Origin: Ceratodon purpureus
Taxonomy: Eukaryota > Streptophyta > Bryopsida > Pseudoditrichales > Ditrichaceae
DNA: 64,000 nucleotides
Direction: 5' to 3'
Assembly: GCA_014871385.1 (NCBI GenBank)
Contig: CM026422.1
Coordinates: 26,086,987-26,150,986, forward strand
In this document: in pieces, positions 24,509-35,502 of the stretch
Layout of the letters: every line of letters begins with the position of its first letter
How positions within the stretch are numbered: position 1 is the stretch's first letter
Notes under the pieces: model-generated
Databases searched by the model: none
What the model was told of the DNA's origin: nothing
What the model saw: the letters and a program-made list of their open reading frames with translations, nothing else
Position numbers and translations under genes: made by a program

Positions 24509-27500
24509 AAAGGGTGTGTGCAAGGCAAGCAACAAAGGGCACTATTTCCAAAGAATGGGGGAATACTTGCGTCAAAGCCATTAAAGATGTGCGCGGTCCT
24601 TTGAGGACAGCATCTAAAGATGGTGCGAGGTACTTTGTGACCTCCATTGATGACTTTTCAAGACGAGTATGGTTATACACCTTGAAGACCAAGGGAGAGT
24701 GCGTTGAGAAGTTCAACGAGTTCAGGCACTTGCGGAGACGCAATCGGAGCACAAGATTAAGGTTTTCCGATCGGACAATGGAGGGGAGTTCATCTCCAAG
24801 GCCTTCCAACGCTACTAGAAGAAGCACAACATCCAACGACAACCATCAACACAATACACACCACAACGAAACGAAGTTGCAGAGCGTGCCAATCGCACCA
24901 TTGTGGAGATGGCAAGGAGCATGCTTCATGCTCAATGGCTCAAGCTTTCATTTTGGGCGGAAGCGGTGGCTAATACGGTGTACATTGGCAATCGGTGCCC
25001 CACTCGTGCTCTTGTTAGCATCACTCCACAAGGGGCTTGGAGTGGGCGCAAGCCATGCATTGCACACATGCGTGTGTTTGGATGCATTGCTTATGCCAAG
25101 GCGGTTGATGCAAAGAGAGGTAAGCTCGATGCAAAGGGTACCAAGTGTTTGTTTCTTGGCTATTGTGAGGGAACCAAGGCCTATCGTCTCATGTGCATTG
25201 AGACTAGGAAAATCATCAAGAGCCGTGATGTTGTGTTTGATGAGGAGAGCATTAGTATTGGTGATGGTTTGGAGATGAGCCCAAGTGGGAGTAGTGAGGC
25301 ACCTTTATTGGTGTTGGTGGACGAATCTTCCAAACCAACTTCTTCTAGTGACCATGACGATGCCATGAAGGACGAGAAGGAGGATGAAGAAGAAGCCGAG
25401 GAGGAGACAAGCGAGGCGCATTCACCAACATCGTCATCAAGAGAAGGTGAAGGAGAGGGAGGCACTCGCCATCCAAGACGAGTACGACGTCCACTTGGAG
25501 AGTGGTCGAAGAACCACATCTTGCCGCAACAAGAAGTGGAACGGGCCAATGTAGCCAACCTTGAAGATCCATTGAGTTTGTCTGAGGCTCTGCAATCGGA
25601 GCATGCAAGCATGTGAGAGGTTGCCATGCAAGAAGAGTATGACTCCCTCATTGCTAATGGAACGTGGGAGTTGGCTCGCCTTCCAAAAGGCCGCAAGAGT
25701 GTTGGATGCAAGTGGGTGTTTCGCACCAAGAAGGATGCTACATGAGAAGTTGTGCGCCACAAGGCAAGATTGGTGGCCAAAGGGTTCTTACAAGTTGCGG
25801 GAGTGGACTTCCATGAGACCTTTGCTCCCGTGGCCAAGTTCAACACGATTCGGTGCATCCTTGCACTTGGAGCCGCATTGGACTTGGAGATCCATCAAAT
25901 GCATGTCAAGACCGCTTTCTTGAATGGAGATTTGGAGGAAGACATCTACATGAGCCAACCTCAAGGGTTTGATGAGAAGGGCATGGAGCATCTTGTGTGC
26001 AAGTCAAGAAGTCCTTGTACGGGCTCAAACAATCACCAAGGGCATGGTACCAACGCATTGACTCAGTCTTCATCAAGGAGGGCTTTACAAGGTGTGAAGC
26101 GGATCATTCCTTGTACATCATGCAAACGGGTGAGTTCTTGTTGATGGTGCTTGTGTATGTGGATGAATTGATCATCTTGGCTAGCCATCATGCCAAGTTA
26201 GAGTGGCTCAAGGCCAAGCTCAAGGGGGAGTTCCAAATGAGTGATCTCGGTGAGTTGAAGTATTGCCTTGGAGTGGCATTCGAGAGGAACCGCAAGGCTC
26301 GCACCATCACCATGTGCCAAAGGAAGTACATCAAGGAGGTGCTCAAGCGTTTCAACATGGAGGATTGCAAGCCCATTGGTACTCCACTTGATGTGAATGT
26401 GAAGTTGATGAAGCTTTCGGTGGAGGAGTTTGAGGCCATTGAAGGTGAGATGGAGGGAATTCCATACAAGGCGGGTGTTGGCTCATTGATGTATGCCATG
26501 GTGGCCACACGGCCCGATCTTGCATTTGCGGTGAGCATGGTGAGCCAATTCATGTCTAGGGCTGGTCCATCACATTGGAGTGAGGTCAAGCGCATCATGC
26601 GGTACTTGCAAGGTACCATGGAGTACAAGTTGTGCCTTCGAGGCATCAACATCGAGTTGAGAGGCTATTGCGATGCGGATTGGGCGGGAGATGCAAATAA
26701 GCGCCATTTAACAACGGGGTATGTCTTTTTCATTGCACATGGTGCCATTTCGTCGAATTGCAAGAGGCAACCAACAATTGCCCTGTCTACGATGGAGGCG
26801 GAGTACATGGCCAGTAGCCAAAGCACCAAGGAAGCCATTTGGCTTCGCAAGCTTTTAGGTGATGTGGGGTGTGTCCAAGTTGATGCAACGACGATCATGT
26901 GTGATAACCAAGGGTGCATTGAATTGGCAAAGAACCCCACACACCATTCATGCTTGAAGCACATTGATGTTCAACATCAGTTCATTCGTGAGAAGTTGGA
27001 GAGTGGCGAGATAAGCTTGAGGTATTGCCCAACGGAGGACATGGTGGCGGATGTGTTGACAAAGGCACTTGCGAAGGAGAGGCATCATCGATTAGCAAAG
27101 GCCATGGCATTGCGAGAAGGTAACTACTCGCAAAGTGGGAGTGTTGGAGTTTAGGTAGCTCGTAGTTAAGGCATTGTAAATAGGGTTTGCAATGAGGTAG
27201 AATTAGAAGGGGGGAAGTAAAAGGGGAGAAAAGGGAGAGAGGTGATTTACCACATGGTGCACATGTGGCATGAGTAGGTGAAGAGATAAGGACCAGCCCA
27301 CTTGCATTGACTAAGCCAAGTCAATGATAAGGTTGGAAGGGCAAGTGGGTGGTGGCTAAGTCTTAGCGGCGGCCATGAGTGCCACGTGTACTAAAGGGAC
27401 TTCCAAGTGGCTTGGAATGTCCGTTGAGAGTCCCTTAGAGATGTGCAACCAAGTACGTTAAGTAAAGAGCTTTGAAAGAAGGTCATATCTCACTCCATTC

Positions 27501-27569
27501 ATTGTTTGTACTACTTTGTGTGGTACACTTCTTTGAGCAACCATCTTTCTTCTTTTTTTAACTTCAATA
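24509..27569 (+). mobile_element. Copia LTR retrotransposon, copy B (5'-truncated, broken)
   Basis: Copia-order fragment of the same family as copy A. Parts: gag-pre-integrase and integrase (about 24510-25330, with FVTSIDDFSRRVWLYTLK), reverse transcriptase (about 25750-26640), RNase H (about 26650-27120) and a 3' LTR (27142-27569). No 5' LTR or gag is present. It is broken, with a few breaks in pol. From about 26422 onward it is the partner of the duplicated tract in copy A. Confidence 0.9.
27142..27569 (+). repeat. Copia copy B 3' LTR
   Basis: A 428-base LTR, TGTTGGAG to ACTTCAATA, indistinguishable by eye from 7397-7824. Confidence 0.9.
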
Positions 27570-28071
27570 TGAATTTGATAATTGTTCAATTTCAAAATCT
27601 TGGGAGCTCGATGGAACTTGTTGGGCGCTATATCAAAGAAGAGGCAGATGACGTAAGTTATAGTAAACTCTGGTACTCGTTTCTACTTTTCTTATTTGTG
27701 CTGAAATTTATGGAGAATTGTTTTTTAGGAAAGAGTGAATTCTAAAATGACTTGAGGGCAGCCTGGTTCATTGCAAGGATGTTGTCTTTACTCTAATCTA
27801 TTAATATTTCGAAGCCTTTTAAAGTTTCTAAATTGGCTTTACCAAAATATAGATTTTAATAATATCTCTGTTTGATAGGTCACGTTTCTGAATATTACTG
27901 GTTTTCAAGATATGGTATGCCAATAATGGAGGTATATTAAAAAAATCTGTTTTTATATATGTGCTTGATTTCAACTTTATTTCATGGTTTCCCTGTGTTT
28001 AATTCAACATTTGTTTGTCTTGTCAAGTGCAGGTTCCTCAACAAACTTATGCAAGTGTTTGTACCTTTTAG
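27570..28071 (+). other. Exon-like pair next to the LTR (copy 2)
   Basis: Same sequence as 7825-8326: an open piece ending at a GTAAGT donor (27653) and a second piece after a GTGCAG acceptor (28032). The family is unknown. It sits about 4 kb upstream of the RGG-box gene, whose first visible exon also starts at an acceptor in phase 0, so it could belong to the same transcript. Confidence 0.25.
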
Positions 28072-28431
28072 GTGATAACAATTATGACTTCACTCATGTC
28101 CATGGGAAGTTTTAAAACCACACTCTCATTTTTTTATGGAACATTGACTAGGATTCTAGTTTGTGATTTATTTTCTCCCGACTATATTTTTAAGGTAGAA
28201 GAAAACGCAAATTACCAATCCAACGCTTGAAAAGACTCGATCATAGGTGAAACGACAAATCGGAATTTCAAAATGAATCTTCAATTAGACTTGAAAGGAA
28301 GCTAAGATGCAAATATGTTGTATGTCTATTATATCAATTGCACAAGGTCACGACTTAGCCTTTTGTTCTTTTTCTCCTAGTCGGCAGCTGGTTTGCATCA
28401 TGGTTCCTTTTGATCTGTTTATTCTGATTAT

Positions 28432-29185
28432 CCTGCTTGATCACTTTTTTATCTTGATCAGGCTATGCTTGATAAGCTATTTATCTTGAGCAGTTTCTGC
28501 TTGATCAATTTCTGTTTGATCAGCTTTCTTGTTAGCAGTGTGTTGTGGAGCTTTTTAGCCTGCTCAGTTTCTGCCTTTGACACTTGGAAATTATCAGCTT
28601 CGTTGGTGACAGTGTGCTCTGGGGATACGCTGCTGGGGATACTGCTGATTTTCCTGAATTGTTTAATCAGATTCTCAGTTAACAGGTCTGCTATTTGCTC
28701 CAAGTTTCACTATTCACTTTGTGACTTTGGAAATTATCAGCTTCGTTGGTGACAGTGTGCTCTGGGGATACGCTGCTGGGGATACTGCTGATTTTCCTGA
28801 ATTGTTTAATCAGATTCTCAGTTAACAGGTCTGCTATTTGCTCCAAGTTTCACTATTCACTTTGTGACTTTGGAAATTAATAGCTTCGTTGGTGACAGTG
28901 TGCTCTGGGGATACGCTGCTGGGGATACTGCTGATTTTCCTGAATTGTTTAATCAGATTCTCAGTTAACAGGTTCTCGGATTAGCAGGTCTGCTATTGGC
29001 TAATTCATTCCAAGTTTCACTTTTCACGTTTTGGCTGCTGATTTTCCTGGAGGACTCTGGGGATAAGCTGCTGGGGTTACAATTCTGATTTTTCTGAATT
29101 GTTAAAGCAGGTTCTCGGTTAACAGCTCCTTTGTTGGCAGTTTGCTTTGGAGCTTTTCAGCCTGCTCCGTCTTTGCCTATTGACG
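28432..29185. repeat. 143-bp tandem repeat (copy 2)
   Basis: Partner of 8687-9440, with unit starts at 28586, 28729 and 28872. Both copies have the same number of units, which fits duplication of the whole block rather than independent expansion. Confidence 0.8.
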
Positions 29186-29737
29186 CCTGGAGTTTTTTAT
29201 TTATTACTTTCTTGATATGGAATCGGGTCCTTCTACTCAGGTTCCATTATATGTTTGTGTGTGTATAATTGAGAGTTGGATGCACCATTTCAATGGAAGG
29301 GGTTTCATTCTTTATTACCACCTTTCCATTTCATTTATGCTATTTTGTGTGCAATTTTTCAACTTTGACAGGGATAACAACCAGAAGTCACGCTGAAGAC
29401 ACCTTGCGTACGAATTCATTCTAACTACGTGTTTGTTTGATTTCATGGGCGCAGGTGAGGCGTGACTTCCTAAGTTTGGAGCTTTGCGCTACAACTATGG
29501 CAGCCTTTCTCTTTTCCTTTTTGTTCCTATTTGCTAAAATGATTTCTTAAGTTTGAGAGATGTTTTCTCTATTTTATCCATTTAAGCTTTCTGAGTACAT
29601 GTTTATCGTGGCTCTAATGATATGGGTTTTTTGAAATTAAATTTTCTTTTGACATGTTGAATCCTACATGACAATATCAAGATAGTTGATAGGTGAAGAA
29701 AATGCCCTGATCTGGGGTGTAAAGACTGGAATGAATG

Positions 29738-29930
<193 letters not shown>

Positions 29931-30805
29931 TAGGGCTGGGAATATTTTGCAAATATTCTGGGCGGATATGGTGGGTGAAACGTATAAAATTCCGGATGCT
30001 TCCTGACACTACAGGCCAAGGAAGATGCAATCATTTGTTGGCCATGCGCAGCTGGATTCTTGAGGTCGGTTGGTGGCCTGTACAGCATGCGTACATAAGG
30101 AGTAGAATCCATCCTCATTGCAACGTAGGGTTCGTCCTGCACGAGTTGCCTCTGTTTACGTAATACTGCTCTCACACGAAGTGAACAGTTCTCGCAGGCC
30201 AATCTCGCTTGGGATTTCAAGCGATTCCGTTAGAAGTGCGTACGTTTCCCGTGAGCGACTGTGCATTAGCAGGCACATCGTCCCGAGCCATGGAGCGAAG
30301 CCCGGTTCAGGTGCTCATTACAGCAGGTCTAGGTTACGGAGAGTGAGGAGTGTGTTGCGGTTTTACAAGGCTTATGTCTCTTTCTGAATTTTGTTTCCTG
30401 AGTGATACATGTGGATCTTGCTCGTGGATTTTCCCTGCTGTGACATGGATAACAACTGTGGTAGGCTGTAGACACCTGTTGTGCACACATTTACTGACTG
30501 ACGATTTGTGGATGTTGTATGGGCACAGGTGAGGACTACCACCTCAGCATGCGATTATGCACTTGAAGATTTTTTTCTTCTCCTTACTGACATTGCCTTT
30601 GATTATTATCTGAGTTCTTTTGGTTCCTGCACTTTGATTTATATAACAGCTGCGATCAAGCTGGTATAGAATTGATCTATGTACTCCTGCTTTCTACACT
30701 AACCCGGAATATATTTTGCGTACAAATTTAATGCGAAGTATTTGTTGTACATGACTTACTTTGTGGCAATGCAGTGCTCTGAGCCAGTGCTGGATACTTT
30801 GTTTG

Positions 30806-32126
30806 AGTATCTTTGGTCAGATGCGCTACTAGGGATAACGATTGTTTGCTGATGAGAGGATTCAAGGATTAGGGTTTTGTCGTTTTGAAAAGCTCTGAAA
30901 AATGGGAGTGCCTACCAATGAAGAAGTATTAATTATACTTCGAGGTGGATATGGGTCAGTATGTTCTTACGTTGTGTTTGAAACTGCTCAGCTCCCATGT
31001 ACAGGTTATCATAAAATCCTGTAGACCCAGTTTTATTTGTAACAGGCAAAAGAATTATGCTGAAGCTAGAGCTATGTTAAATGATGGTTATGTGTTTAGA
31101 ATCTGTCTATAATATATGGGCGTATACTTTTTGATCGACGAAAGGTTTTTTGGCCAGAATGTATGCCACCGAAAGTACTCACAGTACTTCGTTAGAATGC
31201 TTTGTTTTGAGCATAGGCTCGAAACGTCTTCTGAGTTTCCTTTACCGAACACTTGACTGGGAATGAGTTTCATTGAGTGACTTGAAATACAGTCATTAAT
31301 CAAGGTTAAAATCCTGATTCAGAACTCTGTAGTATGGATTATCCACCGATGAGGAAGTATATTGTACTTCGAGGAGGAGGTCGTGTTTGCGTTTGAGCAT
31401 CATGCATAGAATTGTGCAGCTTCGAGCTAAATAATTTTCTTAATAAATCCAGTATTCCCAAAAGAATAGATGTTTGGCCTAAAAACAAGGTTGAATGTAC
31501 ATCCGTGGCGTATATGAATGGAGAGTCAGTTTTTGCTATATGCTCCGAAGGTTTCGATTGACAGGAAGAAGGTTTTTTAAGCCATGTTAATTGCTCCAAT
31601 ATGGATGTAATTCTTGGTTAATAAAAACAAACGAGACACCGGTTGATGTCTGTCAGAATGGTGTTACAATATTTTATGCTAATCCCCTCTGAATGGGAGA
31701 ATATGCGGTATTGAAACCCATATGGAAAATGGAGATTATGGAATGTTGTCTTAAAATACTTGGATAAAATTACCCGTACTTAAAAAGCTTAAGGTGCTGG
31801 ATGAGCAGTTCACTCACTGCTGATGCAAGTTAACTCAGCATGTACAAATAAAAGCACGGTTACTTGGTAACTTGAGCTATTCATGGAATAATTTGAGACT
31901 ACCCTTCTGCTGCAAACTGAATTGTCTGTAGAATAACTCTGTGTGTATAGCATGGAGTCAAATAGTTGCTATAAGGATTCAGTATATGTGCAAAAGAGAA
32001 TGGGCCTTGAATAAGGGTGTTATAAAGTTCTGTAAAGATCTGTCTACTCTCCGCATTCAACCCACTTAGAAGTGTTGAGCTTCTTTCTCATTCTCATTTG
32101 TGTGTGTCTTGTTTCTGCATTCGCAG
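30806..32126. other. Upstream region of the Penelope-like unit
   Basis: About 1.3 kb without a long ORF. It holds three related hairpins (30923-30941, 31173-31189, 31354-31370) and a CTGATGAG word at 30849. It ends in a pyrimidine-rich tract and TTCGCAG, a good 3' splice site, just before the first ORF. This suggests an intron or an untranslated leader. Confidence 0.4.
30911..31380 (+). other. Three hammerhead-like hairpins
   Basis: All three share CCA(C) upstream, a GA-containing box, a stem of GAAGTA-type and a CGAGG or CGTTAG tail. Hairpin 1: stem 30923-30929 with 30935-30941, preceded by CCAATGAA. Hairpin 2: stem 31173-31179 with 31183-31189. Hairpin 3: stem 31354-31359 with 31365-31370, preceded by CCGATGAG and followed by GAGG. 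Hammerhead ribozymes have CUGAUGA, stem II, then GAAA, and many Penelope-like elements carry them. Here the second box reads GAGG, so these are at best degenerate relatives. Confidence 0.3.
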
Positions 32127-33836
32127 AGTTCTAAGAAGGCCCTTCTTGAATGGGATCCGGAACTGGTTGCGATGGGATTTGTAGAACCGCTTCCTGCACC
32201 TACTCGAGCGGTGCAGGCTACGATCTGTGCACTGGATTCGACCCCGATCCTCGAATATATTCAGCAACAAGATTTAGCGGCACTACAAGATGTCGACGAA
32301 GATGGTAACTCTGCCCCTCTGTTCCTTACTACACTGGATTTATCACAGTGGACTCTCATATTGTCACTGGCAATCAAGGATAAGGATAAGGCGCTGGAGC
32401 AGCTCAAGGTAGCACACACGCAGCTGATTGAGATTCTCGATGCTGAAGCGGAGGCACTGGAATTAGCGGCGATCAATTCCAAGAAGGTGAATGTTGCCAT
32501 TCGAAGAGCTAATCCTCAAGAAGGTTCATCGACGTCTTCGGTTTCGCTGTTTAGTACATCTGCATCATGGCATGCCTTAATGAGTGGTCTCAAGATCGCT
32601 CCGGCACACAAGGCCGGTCTGTAAGATTTGGCTTCTTCCATTCAGCTCTCTCAAGAGGAGAAAGCTAATGCGTTACTAGTGGCCTCGGGCAAGGGACCGG
32701 TGGTCCCTTTTCTTCCACCACGATCGGTGGAGGATCAAGTAGCCTTGAAAGCGCACAGATGCTGGGCACTATCTAACATAAATCTTCTGGCCCCTATCTC
32801 GATACCGATGTGGCAGGCCTGGGCCAATCTCTCGGCAAAAGAGGTCGAGGAGTTGAAAACGAATGCAGTTGAGAACATCGGGACACTCAAGGAACCCCAG
32901 GATATCCCGGGTAATTTCTCCCTCTCGATGTTTGATCATCACAAGTGTCCTACTCCGGACATTAAAGTACACACTAAACAATGGCTTCAGACTGGTACAG
33001 GGCGTAGCGATAAACACAGCTCGGCGTTCTGGAATTGTCAGCGACCTTATCTACGGTGCCTGTGTTTTCAGTTCGCAGTATCAGGTTGCAAAGGAGATAT
33101 AATGTGGTTCGATCATGCTACGTGGTACATGATCAACAATTTATCCACCTTCTTCCCAGACGAGTTTCCTACTTTACCTGCGAAGTTTCAGGCATTCCTG
33201 GTATGGGTGAGTGAAGCTGCCATCGTCGCAGTTCGTCACCAGATCTCCTTCATGCATACACGTCAAATGATGTGTGATGCAGCCCTCGAATTTGCAGAAG
33301 ACCTTGAGGCAAAACTCCTCCCCGATTTGAAGGCTTCGCAAGGTGCGCGGGTTGTGGAAAAGCTGATCAAACCGGCCAGCTTTTCTATAAGTAACCCGAA
33401 CGTACCGAGTCCTGGGCACACAGGGAAACGCTCATGGACCAAAATGAATCTTAACGTGGCACCTGACAGTTCAACCTCCTCGTATGTGTCTTCTCGTGGT
33501 AGAGGACAGCATTGTGGTGCATATCGTGGAGGCCGTGGCGGGTTTAACAGAAGGACGCATATGGGAAACCGACAGACTCATGGACCAAACGACGCGTTTG
33601 TGTTCTTGACGCCACGGAGATCCCTTGGTGTTGAAAAGTCGTCGATTAAAATTTCCTCGCTGTCACCAGAAGAGTCAATTGAACCTTCTGCTGCACTGAA
33701 TCCCAGCTGTGCAACCCCGTCTATGCGGTCACCAGCAACAATACAGAGTGACAATTCATCTGCTCGCAGCACATCTCGTTTTGACAAGACGGTAATGAAG
33801 GGGCGCATCTTAGACTGGAGTATGTTGGAAGATTAA
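32127..33836 (+). CDS. RGG-box protein of a Penelope-like unit, unrecognised family
   Basis: One reading frame runs from the splice acceptor at 32125-32126 (first codons SSKKALLEWDPELVAMGF) to 33836, interrupted once. I chose the acceptor over the upstream GTG because it has a strong pyrimidine tract and keeps phase 0. The first third has a helical, alanine/glutamate-rich stretch (DKDKALEQLKVAHTQLIEIL) that may be a coiled coil. The middle is helical with cysteines and tryptophans (KCPTPDIKVHTKQWLQTG to FDHATWYMINNL). The end has an RGG-type nucleic-acid-binding patch (SSRGRGQHCGAYRGGRGGFN), then a serine-rich tail. It lies 14 bases upstream of the reverse transcriptase ORF in another frame. 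By position it would be the element's first protein, perhaps RNA-binding. No family is recognised. Confidence 0.5.
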
Positions 33837-33850
33837 CTTCACGTTTATGA

Positions 33851-35043
33851 TTGGCAGTGTGCTTTAACAGGATCATTGCCGAGGACACATACGGACGCCG
33901 TAAGCTGCATCGGATGAAGGAGGAAAAACACCTGAGGTACTTAGGAATCTTTTACTGTAGTAGGGCTTTGGAATGGATAAATATCAGGCAAGTGTTCCAT
34001 GAGACGCTGCTGCAATTTAATCTTGCGGAGCATGTGTCTCTTGATGATATTGCCTTTTCATGGAGCTATGACCGAAGCCTAGCTACCCAGTTCTATAAAC
34101 CGGCTAGGGTGTTTAAGCAGTTCTCTTTTGTAAACCTACTGGAGCCTAATACAAAATGTATCTGCATGTCCTCACAGAGGCTTGCTAATTTTCTGGATCC
34201 CTTTACTCGAAATGAATGCTCCGAATCTCTTTTTCCGGATATCCATGTACGTACAATGGATATTAGTATCGTACAACATCCTGCTCTTAGAGCAACACTG
34301 GCCCTCGGTCTTAACCACATTCCACTCTGCCCTACTGAATTTCAGGAGGCAGTGGAGGTTACGATTGATGCGTTCGGCAGACTGTATAGTATGCTGAATT
34401 TACAAGCATTCGGATTGGTCTTAGATGAAGCCATCGTTTACATTCGTGAAGTATGTTTCCGCAATCTATATGCAGCGGCCAAGAGCAATAAGTTCGGGTT
34501 CAGAAACTCTGGACCGTTTCTGTTTACAATGAAAGCTGTGCAGAATGAGCTTCGATGGCTATTAGATCATCTTTATATCTCTGGCCTGGATAAAGCTGCG
34601 AACAATGCCTGCTTCATGTGCATTCGGCATATCCGCTTGCAAGCATTTTTTAGATTGATGGGGGAGGATTTTGCTCCATGTTGTGAGAAGGATGAGTGGG
34701 AATTGCCTACAGCAGTTTTTGACCGCGTCAAAATTGAAATCATGCAATTATTCCCGAAATCCCCACCGCTATTTAATGCGTTGCCATTCTTAATGGCCTC
34801 CTATAAGTTCCATAAACACAAGTACAGGTGGCTTACGAATGCACACCAAATGGTGTACACGAACATTGCCACTCTACTTACTGTTACTTCTGTAGCAGTG
34901 TTGGACTCCTACAAGAAGTGGGCCTTGCGTACTGTCAAGAAGTATAGGACTTTCATGCGGTGTAATACCTCTTTGTGCTGGATGGTGGATTCGGTACTAT
35001 CAGTAGCACTCAACCTACCGGAGCACATTAATAATCTGCTTGT
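33851..35043 (+). CDS. Penelope-like reverse transcriptase, C-terminally truncated
   Basis: The order of blocks follows a Penelope-type reverse transcriptase family known mainly from animals and algae. It reads LRYLGIFYCSRALEWINIRQ, then a tyrosine/lysine block (YKPARVFKQFSF) and a CxC pair followed by LDP (CICMSSQRLANFLDP). Then come HVRTMDISIVQHPALRATLA, GLDKAANNACFMC and SYKFHKHKYRWLTNAHQ. The last corresponds to the LPKLHK-N-P-KFR-I block of these enzymes, and DKAANN is a shared signature. The ORF stops where Copia sequence begins, so the palm with the catalytic aspartates and any GIY-YIG nuclease are absent. No start codon is certain; a CAG at 33858 might be a splice acceptor. Assignment rests on remembered motifs. 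Confidence 0.55.
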
Positions 35044-35071
35044 AGTGGTTCTACACCTTGAAGACAAAGGG
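35044..35071 (+). repeat. Copia integrase scrap at the junction
   Basis: These 28 bases match the plus-strand integrase segment of the same Copia family (WLYTLKTKG region; compare 24671-24698). They sit between the end of the Penelope-like ORF and the minus-strand LTR of copy C. The apparent C-terminus of the RT ORF is therefore Copia-derived. Confidence 0.6.
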
Positions 35072-35074
35072 TGA

Positions 35075-35502
35075 TATTGAAGTTAAAAGAAGAAAAGAGA
35101 TGGTTGCTCTAACAAGTGTAGCACACAAAGTAGTACAAACAATAAATGGAGTGAGATATGAGCTTCTTTCGAAGCTCTTTACTTATAGTACTTGGTTGCA
35201 CATCTCTAAGGGACTCTCAAGGGATATTACAAGCCACTTGCAAGTCCCTTTAGTACACGTGGCACTCATGTCCGGCCCTAAGACTTAGCCACCAACCACT
35301 TGCCCTTCCAACCTTATCATTGACTTGGCTTAGTCAATGCAAGTGGGCTGGTCCTTATCTCTTCACCTACTCATGCCACATGTGCACCATGTGGTAAATC
35401 ACCTCTCTCCCTTTTCTCCCCTTTTACTTCCCCCCTTCTAATTCTACCTCATTGCAAACCCTATTTACAATGCCTTAACTACGAGCTACCTAAACTCCAA
35501 CA
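35075..35502 (-). repeat. Copia copy C 3' LTR
   Basis: 428 bases, TATTGAAG to CTCCAACA as written on the plus strand (TGTTGGAG to CTTCAATA in element orientation). Confidence 0.9.

Noticed and set aside
30849-30870. CTGATGAG as the first box of an intact hammerhead
   Set aside because: No stem II hairpin and no GAAA box follow at the right distance.
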